From Diploscapter coronatus (taxonomy: Eukaryota > Nematoda > Chromadorea > Rhabditida > Rhabditidae), in assembly GCA_964036155.1 (NCBI GenBank), contig OZ038423.1, positions 44,841,249-44,905,248 of the forward strand: a stretch of 64,000 nucleotides of DNA, given 5' to 3'. Numbering within the stretch: the first letter of the stretch is position 1; every line of letters starts with the position of its first letter. The notes under the pieces were generated by a model. It was not told where the DNA came from. It did no database searches and saw only the letters and a program-made list of their open reading frames with translations. A program made the position numbers and the translations under genes. Positions 1 through 13,600 of the stretch are shown here, one piece after another.

Positions 1-1530
1 AAGGTAGCCGATCACTCGAATCTCAAATTTAATCCTAAGATAATCTTAGTGTGCGAGCTATCGGCATAACTTTTACATCTTGTTATGGTAATTAAGATTT
101 TTTAGCGTTCTAAAATAGCAGCAACATCTTAACCGATAAATAGGGGTACGTGGCTAGATGAGGGTTAACTCTTTTCCGCACTATTTCGTAGATTATGAAG
201 TTGCGATTTTGTTAAGTTACCTTATTTTTCTTGATTATTCTGTTATTTTTATCCTCCCGATAATTGTATTTACCTTACCATCAAATCTCAGCGACATAAG
301 TAGGAATAATAGTTTCCTGGAAATTCACACACCATGTGAACATTTGAATTATTTTAAAGGGCATGGATATGGTGTTCACATATTTTAGAAAGGAATAGGA
401 ACTCCCACAACTGTTGTACTTCCTAAGTCCGTATGATTAAGAAGTTGACATTTTTCGCGCATTTCCATTTATTATATGTATATATATCTAAGTTTCCAAC
501 ATTAAATCTAAGTCCCAAAATCTCCCTCACTTTCGGATTATTATTTATTATGTTCGCAATTTCTCGGAACGTTTCATTATATCCGACTTGATTTTGATAA
601 TAATTTACAAAGCGGCACATTTTTTGATTCCTTGATACTTTTATTAACGCATTACAGTCCCTAAATCTAACTATAAACATGTAAATAAGGAGATAAAGCT
701 CTATCCCCAATTTGAATGATTAATTTATTTTTATTCGCTTGGAAAGATCACATAATTCACATACCACAAGAAGCCCAATCATTCCCCACCTTCCCTACAA
801 TGGATAATTCGCGATACCGAGTTGACATGTTATCATTATATACTCAAAATGCATAAATACCCCGCGATATCATTCCATCTCCGTCTTCGATTTTTTCGAA
901 CGAACTCAGTCCAGTCTCCAAACAATAAAATAGACGCATCAGCATTCAACTCTCTGTTCGTCTATCATCAAATCATAGAAGCCTTCAGTAACTTCGTTAC
1001 GGGGGTGTGTTGTGTAGATAAAGAACCAGATTAGTTGCATGCAAATCAACAGACAAACCAAGAGCACATACACCGCTGTCAGAAATCACATAGCTCTACC
1101 TTGTGAAACTGAGCATATGCAAAGAATTCGAATTAGGTCTAACCATTAGACATCGTATATGCCTACTATTCGGACATCTTAATCGTTTTCCTGGGAAGAA
1201 TATTCAAATCGGAGATTTTCATCTAAAGACTTTCAATCTGACAAATCTATTTTTTTTCGAATATATCTTTATTAGTTCTTTAAAAATTTGTTCAGCCAAA
1301 ATAGTCTTTATCGTAATTTTTGACCATCAAAAGATATTTGAATGAAAAACTTCAACTTTCTTGATTTGGAAATTTCAATTTGAAATCTTACAATCTTCCA
1401 ATGTCTAAATATGTAGATTAATCGGAAATATTTCCAGAAGTCCCGCAGTTTCATTCCACATTCAGGCATCGGCAAGAATCTAAGAATTGCGGTGAAGAAA
1501 TATCTAAGCCCCGCCCCTAGCTTCTCATTT
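1..1530. other. Left-edge intergenic region
   Basis: AT-rich sequence with only short open frames and no recognised gene. The one stretch with coding-like character is on the minus strand at about 423-653 and has its own entry. From about 1495 the sequence becomes richer in C and G and leads into the promoter of the neuropeptide gene. Confidence 0.5.
423..653 (-). pseudogene. Possible coding fragment, weakly COA1/TIM21-like
   Basis: A minus-strand open frame follows a plausible acceptor (TTTAG at about 654-658) and reads as an amphipathic segment containing NPKVREILG followed by a short NVG stretch. That pattern, in which a run of residues ends in NPKVxExLG and is followed by a Gly-containing strand, resembles the domain shared by COA1 and TIM21-type mitochondrial proteins. 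The resemblance is from memory and weak. The frame stops at 423. A different frame just downstream continues with a hydrophobic, strand-like stretch ending PIPF and a stop, as if one frameshift separated the two halves. No start exon was found. It may be a decayed gene, the end of a gene, or chance. Confidence 0.25.
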
Positions 1531-1533
1531 CTT

Positions 1534-1543
1534 CTATATAAGG
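1534..1543 (+). promoter_or_regulatory. TATA box of the Trp-peptide precursor
   Basis: CTATATAAGG lies about 130 bases upstream of the chosen ATG at 1666, just after a GC-rich patch (CCCCGCCCC near 1508). It supports transcription starting near 1565 and a short 5' leader, so this ATG-containing exon is probably the true first exon. Confidence 0.5.
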
Positions 1544-1665
1544 CGGTACGAGAGGAAACCCTTATTCTAGCTGTCCATTTTCAATTTAGGACGCAACCAT
1601 CTGCAATTTTGCAGAGGCAAAATTTCGAAAATTCAATCGCTATTCTAATTTTTCGAAATAAAAGC

Positions 1666-4600
1666 ATGATTTCGAACAGCGCAGTCTTTTCCTCAATGCT
1701 ATTCACAATGATGGTCGGTAATATCGATAAGGTAATAAGTTTTTCCATGTAAAATATTATTTGTTTCTCTTGAAATTGAAATGGTTGAAGTCAAATGTGA
1801 TCATGTGGTTGATTGCTAGGCTTGAATTATCCTTTCAGACTCTAATTTGTATTTTTGAATTTTCAGGTCCTATCCCAGACCTCTCAACCTCAGTCAGAAT
1901 CATTTGTAATCAAGACAAGGGATTTTATGGGACAGGTGAGCCATTTTTAAAATTTGTATGGATCTTTTCTTGTTTCGTAGTTAAAATTTGGACTAATTCA
2001 TAGAATTCTTGACAAACTGAATGTAATTGTTTAGAAAACGATAAGTTTCAAAAGTCTGTGTGGAAAATGATTAAAAGCGCTTTAATAGTTTCGAGTTTGT
2101 TCAATTGCTGAAGATTTTAGAGAACTCTATTTTAATTCGAGCTTCACTACAATCTCTTCCAGGACCGAAAATATTCCCATTAAACCATAAATTTTCAAAA
2201 TACTCCCTAAAGTTATGAATTATGAACGTTGGATGCGTAATTTTTGGACCTTTGACATTTGCAATTTGCTTATTCTAAGTGCGATTTTATGGCGTAAGCT
2301 CGTAAAAACTGGGCTAAATTGCAGACTGCGCAACCCAGAATACCGAGAAACGATAAAAACATGGAAAGCTGACGCCATTTTGGAGATAAAAATATTCCTA
2401 CTTATTTAAATGGCACTTTAAAAATACTTGATCCTAATTTGGATGACTTTTCAATAGTTAGGTGGCATTCATCATGTTAGGCCATCTGGAAAATCGTTAT
2501 TTAGCTAAAAGGAATAAGAATGGGAAATGTTCGTCATTTCTTTGTTACTCTGTCCATTATTACATATTGTACAGTAGATATATAATTTGTCGCAATATAA
2601 CTTATGGAATTCTAAATCATGCGTGGATTTTTCTGATTCAAGAGTGCCATAATTTTCGCAATACCCATTCAAGTTTACTGTCATTTCTTATAACTCGAAT
2701 GGAAGCTTCAAATAGCCTGACGTTATTTATCGAAATTGAAAAAAAACATGTTTTAAACTTAACAGCTGCATTTTTGAATAAAATAATTTATAATTTATGG
2801 GGCTTCTGATCAAATAAGATGCAAGTGGCAAATCATCTTGATATGCATAAATAACCGATGTTTGAACGCTCTATTCTCATAAAAAAATAAACGAATCTTG
2901 AGATCTGTCAATTAGAACGCAAAATTATAAGGGTAGGAAGTCCAAAGATCTATCTTAATTTGTAGGAAATTTATAGATCATTTAATTAAAATTAAAATTT
3001 TGGCGGGATATTTTTGTTTGAAGAGATCTGTGACGAGTCTAAAGCGGAAGATTTTGGTTTAAAGAGGGTTTACAACTAAGCTTTTCAGTATATTTTAGCT
3101 TAAGGTAATCATCAGCATGAGTTTATCGGAACATTTTTATTTTAGGTGGGATCTCAAGAAAAAAATCCGGCTGAGTTTTGTCTTCCTTTGCCAGGATATA
3201 AAAATACGCTTGTATTCAGGGGGCGAATATTATTCTGAGCAATGCAAAAATTCCCTGATACTCGAAATTTGAGCACCCAATTTTTTTATCGCCTCTTCCT
3301 GCGCATTTTCGCATAGTCAAGAGCGTCAAAACTCAGATTCGCAGATATTCTAATAACGTCAGCAAGTTGAAGTATTTTTTATCTGTGCAGGGAAATTAAA
3401 TGCATTTCCTGAACAATTTTTTATGAATATCGTCATGCTTTTCTTATAACCTTGTTAAACCTTAGTTTATATTATATTCTCCGGAAATTTTAAGGCCTGG
3501 AATATAAATTTAGACTTGTACTGAAATGTTGTCCTTGATCTTGAGTCTTTTGATATTACCTTTAATAATAAGGCCAAAACTCGTGTATTCGGATATCAAA
3601 TGGTTCAAATTTTACGTAGAATATTGCTAGACGAAAATCCGAAAGCCCAGATAAAAGTTTTGGAGACTTACGTCTTTTTGAAGCCTTATGACCGTGAAAA
3701 GTGCTTCTTGTTACTATGCAGATCCATGAATTAGTCACTACTTTTATACGATTTTAGTAATGTCAAAATGTTTGACATTAGGCTCTAGATAAGCAGTTTA
3801 AAGGGATTAAATTTATTATAAACTAGATGATTTTTAGGGTGTTCCAATTTTATTTAAATCTTTGCAATAGTATCTAAAGTCTTGGTTTATTAATATTCAG
3901 GCTCAAGAATTCGTCATAGTTACCTGATTTTTGTACTCCTGAATTGATAATGTTATTCGTAGAGATTATTTCTCTGGAGATATTCTTTAGCTTTAGGTAA
4001 GCAGGTTAGAACATGAAAAAGGTAAAGAGGACTGAACATCTTATAGCAAAGGGATGGCTTCTACAAATCATTTGCATCTAGTTAGAAATTCATGGCCGAT
4101 ATGTGCAGGGTAGTTTAGGTGGAAAAATACTTAGATCAGCAGAACTATTAGATCAAAATTCTTTATCAGTATATTGGTACTGATATGATGAGAGCTAGTT
4201 TTCTTGGACAATGATAAATGATAGTACACATTTTGAAAATAGTTTCTGTCTCAGTGAACCGAAATACATCACCTTTAAAACTCTCAGACTCTGAATTAGC
4301 ATATTCAGTGTGATGATGGTATCTAATTACTCATGAAAAGATTATTATATTGGGCGTACGTTAGGCTAAAGATTCAATCGGAATATTCTTATGACGTGGA
4401 AGAAATCGGGAATTCTAGTTAAGATATGCGTTTTTCCTGAATAGCAAATTTATTGATACTAGGATTAAATAGTGCGGGAATTTTGAGAATTTGAAATAAT
4501 TTGAGATACCTAATTGTACAATTTCTTGGTAAGCATGACTAAATTGAGTAATTTTAGTAGCTTCTGAAAGCTTATTTTAAAAATAACCTAAGCAATTTGT

Positions 4601-6887
4601 TACCGTGTTTTACTCATGCCAACTGCATAAGGAATAGACAATTGTGAAGTTATGCAGAAAAACTGAACATTAATAATTCTATGACGCAAAATATAGAAAT
4701 TAATAGACAGAATTCTTCAAGGTATTAACAAATATATGTTGTCTAACTTGTACTACCCCTAATAACAGATTATAAACTCGATTATAGCAATCCTTGCTAA
4801 TGTGTGCCATATTTATAAATTCAGAAAATTTGATTGTAAAAGTTCCCCTAAACTTCAGAGCTTCTCAATATTTAAGTCAATTTCAGGAAAATTTGGACGA
4901 TGACCCTATTCGAAGTGAGATAAAAGCCAGTAGCAGGTTTTGGGTTGGCAAGCGAGATTCACCGAGACCTCTGAACTTGGCCCTGCAACGGTCCGCGATC
5001 CGATGGGGAAAGCGATCCACCAATCAAATTGACGAAATTGAACCCACGGTTAGTTTCTTGATAGTATATGTTAAATTTAAATAGATTTCGAAATCTCGGA
5101 TTTTAGAATAATCTTGAGAATCTAAAAAATTGATTAGACATTACGAAATTAAAGGAGGGTTGGAATTTCAATTATTCGCTATTTTGTCGAGTTCTAAGGA
5201 AATTTTTGTATCTTCTAATTTTTTTACTTCACATTTCTAAAATTTCTAAAACTCTGAAAAATGATACAATTCTGCTGTATTATGTACAGAAACGTTCGTA
5301 CTTTACTATTGCTAAACTCTAATTAATTGTATTGAATTTCCTCGAGCCTTTATTTTCGCTTCAATGCAAGAACGGTCTTAGAGTATATAATGTTACTGCA
5401 AAAATACTAACCAGACTTATTTTTTTATATTACATCATTCTAACCTATGCCTGCGATCTTTTGAGAAGTTTAGGATAATATTTTGAGAGTAATTAGCCTA
5501 CGCTTTATATTTTTCTTACTTAAAACAGCTGCTTTGCAACTAATACATGGTACTAATGATATTATTCGATAAATTTGGCATTTAATAAGGAAATGTTAGA
5601 CTTAAAATTGAACTTGTATCAAAAATTTAGAAAATAAAATTGATATATGAAAAATAGGTTAAGGGGAAAGTATGGACGTCTAATATTTTTGTCTTTTTTA
5701 TTATTAAATAATAAATATAAATGGTCATGATTTTCCGAAACTTAAAAATTGTCTAGGATAGTTTATTCTTTGATTTTAGAACTGGAAGCCAATCACTCAG
5801 GACAGTCGCTTTCGAGCGTCGAGTTTAGCCTTGGGAACTCTATGGACACCACGAAGGGCGGTAGATGAGAAATCTCAGAAACAGCCTATTCCTGAGGTGC
5901 GTTTAGAAATCCTAACTTTTTTTTATAGTTCTGAATTAGATAAAATTTCGTCGATAGTATAGAATAGGGCTTGGTAGGGCTAGATAATTTTTGAATTTTT
6001 ATCAAATATTCCTATTACATCTTAACATAATTTAATGGTGTATGAATTAAGCTAAAACTAGGGCTAGGCAGTATTTTATGTTTTCCAAGAAATTATTGTC
6101 GAACTAATGGAATATGAAATGTAGAACTCACATAGTACTTTTCATCATACGTTTACAACTTCCCACAACGCTCGAAAAATACTAAGATAGCGTAATTTTA
6201 TATGAATGACTCATTGTCTGATCTTTCCTGATTTTACAACTCACAATTCCTGAAAATCGTGAGGAATTGACTTTTATTTTTTCCAAGAAAATTTAACTAA
6301 TTCCATTTTATGACGACAGCTTTATGAATTAATCTTTAAGTTCAAAACAATTGTGTAAGGAGATGTGCAATTTTAATTAGAGACATTCTTAGAATGAATA
6401 GGGGAACTTTAACTCGTAAAAAATAGGGATCTTGGAGCTTTTACTTTTAAATAAATTTGACATCATTTTGATCTTCAATAATGGAGATCATTTTGATGCC
6501 AAACTTGATATTATAAATGACCGATTACTTGAGACGAGATATATGAAACACAATTTTTATGCGCGGGAATTTGCGCATTCTTTGTAGCACACTTTACGCT
6601 ATTACATCATATTCGCGAAATGAGTTAGACGGCTATTTGTAAATACACAATGCATACTTGCATATTCGAACTTGTCCACTATTTATTCTGTCTCAAGGTA
6701 TTGTGGTCATTGACAACATGAATTGATTTGAATAAACGAAAAAATTGAGTTTGAGTTTGAAGTTTAAAGTTTAAAATTTCAGGTCATTTTGGATTCTACT
6801 GGGCCAGTTGAAACCATAGAGCGAGTTACCAAATCCGATCTTCGACCAAAATTGACATTGTCTAGCCGATTGTGGGGTCGAAAATAA
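1666..6887 (+). CDS. Neuropeptide-like precursor with Trp-containing repeats (172 aa)
   Basis: Five exons: 1666-1731, 1867-1935, 4887-5048, 5780-5896 and 6783-6887, all in phase 0. The protein begins with a short hydrophobic signal-like segment (residues 1-20). Dibasic sites bracket short peptides: SSRFWVG-KR (residues 60-68), SAIRWG-KR (81-88), SSLALGTLW followed by TPRR (113-125), and LSSRLWG-RK at the C terminus (164-172). The Gly before KR or RK in three of them predicts C-terminal amidation. Each of the last three exons carries Trp units with a shared Ser/Leu-rich lead-in, suggesting exon-wise duplication. Prohormone processing in dense-core vesicles is inferred from this layout. It does not match any nlp or flp family I can name. 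The third unit lacks the amidation Gly and may be spacer. A TATA box precedes it, and introns 2 and 4 are long. Confidence 0.75.
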
Positions 6888-7633
6888 AACTTTTGTAGCA
6901 TCGAAGAAAACAATAATTGCCACTTCAAAATCTTATTGATTTAATTGAAGTTTTGATACTAACGGTTCAATGCTTAAAAACTTCGTAAATTAGTATTCAT
7001 AAATTGCCTGTTCATATTCGAAATACACGTTGTCTATCTATGCTATATTTTCTATTGTAACTGAAATATTCAATGTTTTTGTATTTCTTACAATTTTTCC
7101 ATTTATATTTTGTACTTTACCTACAAATTACCATATGTGCCATCAAATCGTATTTTTATTGTATGAAGAAGTGAAAATACGGAGATTTTCGAAAGCATCT
7201 AATATTTTTGAAGAAAAAACTTGCAATAATAAACTTGTAAGACGTTAGAATTCAATGAAAATTTTATTTCGAAATTCTCATCCTAGCAAATAATAAAAAT
7301 GTGATTATTATTTGTTAGATTTAGAGCAAAATATAATACACGAAATACATAACAATAATAATATGACCTGTAAATTTATATACATACCCAAACTTTATGT
7401 CAAAATGGTAGGACTAGTTTTTATCTAGTTACATTCTAACCGAACTTCTTGAAAGATAGGATATAATTGATAAGGCTACTGATACTTTTTTACCGAAATT
7501 TAAAAATCTATATTTAAAAATGGAATATCTTTGAAAGGGTAGTCAAATATTGAAAATTTAATAAAAATATGCGAAGGCGATATTCCTATATCTCATAAAT
7601 ACTGTTAGATTCGGACTCCTCAGGTTGAATTAG
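6888..7633. other. Convergent 3' intergenic region
   Basis: About 750 bases between two convergent stop codons, very AT-rich, with AATAA-type motifs near 7293. Nothing else is supported here. It presumably holds both 3' UTRs. Confidence 0.5.
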
Positions 7634-10600
7634 TCATGATGACTTTTTCTTCGGCTCACTCGACCTTCTCGGTCCCAGCGTAAAGCAGTTGATGTTCAGA
7701 TGGTCACAAAATTGACGGCAGACGACCGTACAGTATATGAATAGGGAAAAGTAGCAGTAAGCCTGAAAAAATTGATAAGTTTGGATAGGCTTCGATATAA
7801 TTGAAAATTTAGAAAAAAAATAATAAGATTTCGGTTGCGATTTTTTCAACTAATAAAAACTCACAGTAACAATTAGTAGAAGTTTGAATTCGTCCAGTCC
7901 CAACTCGTACTTCTGATTGATGAGTATCGCGAGCGGACCGGCGTAGATCCAGTCCCAAAGTCTCAACTCGGACTTGCTCATGTGGGCGATCACCAGTCGG
8001 TTGGTAGCCTTGGCGCCTGAAAAACTCATTTTAAATGAGCAGATTTTAGGTACGTTTCGAAAGTTTCCTTGATCTATACAACCTTATGATGAATTGCTAG
8101 TAAAAGTTCGTAGGTTGGTTTAACTTTAAACTTCATTATATATTGCATGCACGATAACTTTTAAATATGCTACAGGCTGTTTCTGTATTCATAATATTTT
8201 ACTATAATGAAATGCTGAACTTTTGTCCCAAATGTTATTACTAGAACTTCATGATTCGCTCTTTAATGATGATTCCAATTTTAAAATTTGTCTAGCATCA
8301 ATACAGTCGCGTGTTAAATTGTTGTAATGTTTCCATATTAGTTTTCAGTTTCAAAACAATACTCACCCACTGCCCCAAAACATAGACAGAACATTGTGAT
8401 GTGCTGGTCGAAGACGTCAGTTTGAGAGTTCTTGTAGGCCATGCAGAATGGCACGACCACCATCAGTAACGGGAACAGAGGGAAGATGACGGAAGTACCC
8501 TGAAAAATTCATTTTAGGTTTTCGAGTATCAAATTGATATATTTGGAGTTTATGTCTTGAATTGTCGTATATATTTTTTCAGGAGTGCAAATAAATATGG
8601 AATATCTAAGTTGTTCGGGACATAAGATGCAATTACCGCAATCGTAGACCCATTCTTCCCAGCGCCCTGGCTCAGAATTGTGTTCAGATACCCGGAAATT
8701 TGAAAGACAGCCCCGATGGTAGAGGTGAGAATGACCAGATGACGAAGTTGGTAGCCGAAGAGCTGAAATTTGGGGTATTTTTGTGCAGCTAGCAAATGTC
8801 GAATCAGAGCAACGTCGCAACATCTAAAAATAGTGTGCAAAATGAGAAAGTCTTTGCTCACTCCTAACTCTATAACTATCTCGTAATGTTGCGACATTTT
8901 TAAATTGCTATTTTTTTCAAAACTAAGTAAACTACTAACCAAGCTAAAGTCCCAGAACGATGTGCCGAACAAAGCCGTTATTACTAAGATTGAAATGACC
9001 GACATCTGGGCTTCAGTTACGTCGAATCTGAAGAGGAAAAATTAGAATTGAGTTGGCAAAATGGTAACTGCCATTTGACTAAACTTGACGGAATAACGGA
9101 ACCTCTTTTCTCGCGCTATCTCTTCCCGCTTCTCTCCCTTCCCTATATTTAACTACAGAGTTCCGTCATTCAGTCCTCCATCACATTCCGTCAAATAGTA
9201 ACTGCTTGCTAAAATTATTTATGAATACTTTGCTATCGAAGAAGTGAGAGAGGGAATATTGTAGCAAAGTATTAGATTAGAAACTTGCAGAAAGACAAAT
9301 TCCCTACTTGCAGAACTTCATCGTCCCAGAGCAGTAAGTGCTCCAGTGGGCAGCATAGAACATGACCACGGAGATGATCGACACGTAGATACACCCATTC
9401 TGCACGAGTCCAAGACGGAGAGCGTAGCAGATGTTCAGCGTGACGAAAACTGAAAATATTTGAATTCAAATTTCGTGTGTTATCTGACTGCCGATAAATT
9501 GCATCATATTGTAAATGACCGGTAACTTTAGACGAAATAAAAGGAGCGTCTTTCTTTCTCCTCCTTTGAGCCTCGAAATGCACGCGTTGACAACATTCGT
9601 TCATTTGGCGATTCTTTTTATTTTCTTTGTTCTTTCATCGAATTTAACGGGATTTTCACAACAAGCACTTGGCAATCATCTTCCTCTATCGATATTGATA
9701 AGAGCTACTCGATTAATTACCGATAACTGTCCTTAAAAGCGCGAAAAGAAAATAAATAAATCTTCCGATGAACAAATGCTCCTCTCTCGCGCATTCCGAG
9801 ACTCACAGGAAGCGGAGAAATACTCTCCTTATTTTCTTCCAATTTATCAAGTCATTTACAGTAGCTTAAAATTCGAAGTTTGGGGGTGATAGGGTACAAT
9901 GTTCGAGTCTCATGGTTCTCCTGTCATCTTATCATCCTTTACTCCTCCTAAGCCTAGAAGCGTCGTAGTTTTAGACCAAAAATTGGGAAGGAAGCATCAT
10001 TCAAACCCCGAATATCTAAAAAAAAAAACCCAGTCTAGATCAACAATAAACCTAAATGGTTCTGTGCAAAAATCAGAACAAAATAGCCACACACAACCAA
10101 CCACAAGCAATATTTCGTTTGCGAAAATATGTTCATTTTGGGTGGGGCGAATTTTCGATCAGAAAATTTTATCTTTTTTATTTGTTCTTCACGAAAGTCT
10201 TATTTACACCCCTAGTGACATTTCTGCACAAAATGCTGTCCGAAACATAAATTCGACATATCTGCTTGGAGACTCTAACCATATTTTTGGAAGAATCACG
10301 GTAAGGGGTAATACGTCAATATTTTCAGGCATATCACCCTTTACCCGCAAGTAAAGAGGCTGCAAAAATTAATAATTATCTAATTACATAACATATAGAC
10401 ATATGTAGCAACTCAAACCCGAAGGCGAGTCGAAGAGCAAAAGGAACACTCGACTGTAAGATATATTTCAAGTCGTATCGGAAGTGGAAATGGTGTTTGG
10501 CTGGTGCTGTCTGAAAACTCTCAGCTTTCCGTAATATTTTGTCGCTCTCCTCTATGTCCTTGTCTGGACAGGATCCTCAGTCGTATTTGTGCGGGAAAAA

Positions 10601-13600
10601 ATATTCTTTAATTGAAGATGGAAAGCTGATCTTTGGCAAAATTTATTGACCAAATCTGGATATTGACCTAGAGGATTTTTGAGACAACCAATATGTTACA
10701 AATTATATCCAAATTTATACGTAAAGTAATCAACTCATTATGTAAACACAGATAAACAATTATCACGTTAGCATGATAGTGAAGATGAATCAATGGATCT
10801 GTAGCAAGTCAGAATGCGAGACAATGATTCGAAACCCCTTTCACTTGACTTCCTGATCACACATTCTCACAGAATAACATTGATTTCGAATGTTCGTGTT
10901 TATTTCCTTTGGTGTAGGGTGATAATCACAATGAAATTGTGATCAATGAGGAATGAGATATTGAGGAATGCTAATTTTGTGGAATGGGGATTCTGCCCGT
11001 ACAACACTATAGCACCCCCATTATTTTATATTCTGCAAAATAGGAAATAAAAAAAATAATAATAAGTAAACATAAAGATATGCAAAGAATTCAGAATAAA
11101 ATCGATGCCCTTGATAACTTTCTCCTTTCTCTCCTCAGATGGCCATTGGGCCTCAAAAGTGAGAGGAGTCTCCAACAAATTATTCCGATCCATTTTGTCT
11201 CCGATCCGAGTTTTACTCCGTTCCGAAAACTCCGACTCCGTTAACGTGGTATAGCAAAGAATGAGAACATTCGATAGGGGCTATTACAGCGAACGAGATT
11301 TGTTTATCTCTTGCACTGTCTGTTTTCTCTTCTCATCGAGTCGGTCTTTTAGGTATAGATGTGACATGCTACTGAAAATTTAATCGGAACTTGAATAAAC
11401 CGATAGTTTTTATGTAGAAGATTACGACTTTGAAGACTGAAAGTGCCCTAGTTCAAATTTATCGGGAATATTCTAGCAGAAAAAAACTTTCAGGCGACAT
11501 GACATTCATTCAAACATATCGCCCTCAGCCATTGGAGGGGCTCCAAAAATTTATAACTTTCTTATTTCTGGAAATGTCGCAACCATAACTCGAACCCGTA
11601 AGGGTGAGCGTAGTTTTAGACTCGAAAGAATCTGGGTCTTGAAAATTTTCCGAGTTTCGTAGTATTAAAAACGAGGCTCTTTCCGCTATTCCACCGTCTG
11701 GTAGTCTCTCGTTTTCCTATACTCTCTCACTTAGACATAAACGCAGAGAAGGGAAATATTATGGGTCTTGAAGGCATTTTGGAACATGTCATTAGACATT
11801 TAGATATTTAGCTAAAAAATAAAAATTGATTTGAAATACCTTTTCAATCTGATTTTTAAGAATTTTGCTTTTCACCCACTAATTTTTTGTGTAAGGAAAA
11901 AAGATCTAAAACGTTGAAAAATACTGATTAGAGAGTAGAGAAGCACCAGGCACTGCGATAATTTCTCAAACACCACTCGCGATATGCACGCATTTTAAGG
12001 TCTTTCGATACATCGCGGAATTAGAATTCGACTCGCCCATGTTGGACTTGAAGTCTGCGTAATTATCTCTCATTTTTACACACTATTAAAATTTTTGGAC
12101 GGTTCCGCATCAGCCCCGAAGTAGAGGCGATATATAAACATTTATTGGGTTAGTTGAGTTAGTTCATACCCAAAAATGAAAAACTAAATTCTAAACTTGT
12201 GCTAAAAGGATTTAGTAACGGTGAGGTTAGATTGATAAATAAATAGCGTGGGAAATTGAAGTAGACTTAATGTTAAAGTGAAAAAAGCGCAGAGTGGGCC
12301 TTCGGACCAAGGTAGACAGAAAAATTTAATATTTTTATTAAGTTTCTTTACATATTGATTTTTTTCTAATTTTACCGCTCTTCCCGGTAAAAAATGAGAA
12401 GAAGCTGCAAAAATTGAAAGCTCCTGTTAATACAGGAGGTACAAAGAAAACTAACTCGAACCGTAGGGTGAGTCAAAAACGACTCAAACTTGGTTCTTTA
12501 AGAGCTGAGAATTTTCAGATATCGAAAACGTTTTCTATTTAGCGCTTGCAATGCCTGATTGCTCTTGCGAATGTGTTATATTTCGTTTGAAATAGGAGGT
12601 TGAAGAAAAGACGTAGACAGGGGTGGGCCGGAATGGACTTTAAAAATTTCGGAACTGGAGCACGGAACCGGAATCGGAATTCTGATCTATCCCTAGATGC
12701 AGAGTATGAAAGTGGTTGGGCTTTTCTATTTTATAATTTTTAAAGGTATAACTGGATTATTGATTAAAGCAAGGATAACATGATGACATGACATAAAATT
12801 AGAATATTCTTTAAATTTAATGCTAATTTTGCATATTTCCAGTCATAACGCCCTCCTACCCAGAAAGCCTGCAAATTTTCTTTGGCTTTGAAGCTTAACC
12901 TAGATTAGATCTTCTTAACCTGTTATTACCCTTATTACTTACCTCATTACCATTAGGGTAATGATTCAAAAATTGGTTTATTGATGTGCAACGTATTAAC
13001 TTTACATGGTTGAAAGGTTTTTAGACCTAACTCGAACTCAAGCCGACTGCAGAATGGCGAGTTCATATACAAAATTTGGTCTAAAGATATCCAGAACCCA
13101 GTTCTTTTTGATGAGAAAATTCAAACGATTTTCTGCTATTTGTCGCAGCGTCTGGTTTCTCTTCCCTCTAACCATTGGATAGCGTTCGTTTCATGTAGCC
13201 TGCACAAGAGATGAAAAAAGGCAGATGGGGTTGCGCAGTTGCAGAAAAGTCGAAGAAAATTAGAATGAAGATGAGTAGAACTTCTTTATAATTTAAGTAG
13301 TCAGAAAAGTACAAAATGTGCCATAAACTCGAATTTAAGCAACGATAAGTTCTTAATTAACGTACCTTGAGTCATACTGTCACAGCCGTGGTCGAAAAGC
13401 TCTCCCAAGGGACTACTGGAGCCGGTTCGTCGAGCCTGCTTTCCGTCGATAGCATCAAGAGTCTGATACAGAAACAGTCCTAGAGCCGCTTGGAGATAAG
13501 CCCAAAAGGGTGCCTGAAAATCTGCGTAATATTTTTTTAACCGCAAATATGATAATTTACATTTGCGATTTCTCCTTTCAAAAGCGCGTATATGACAGAC

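Noticed and set aside
9895..9915. Isolated GTTCGAGTC resembling a tRNA B box
   Set aside because: No A box or acceptor stem was found around it.
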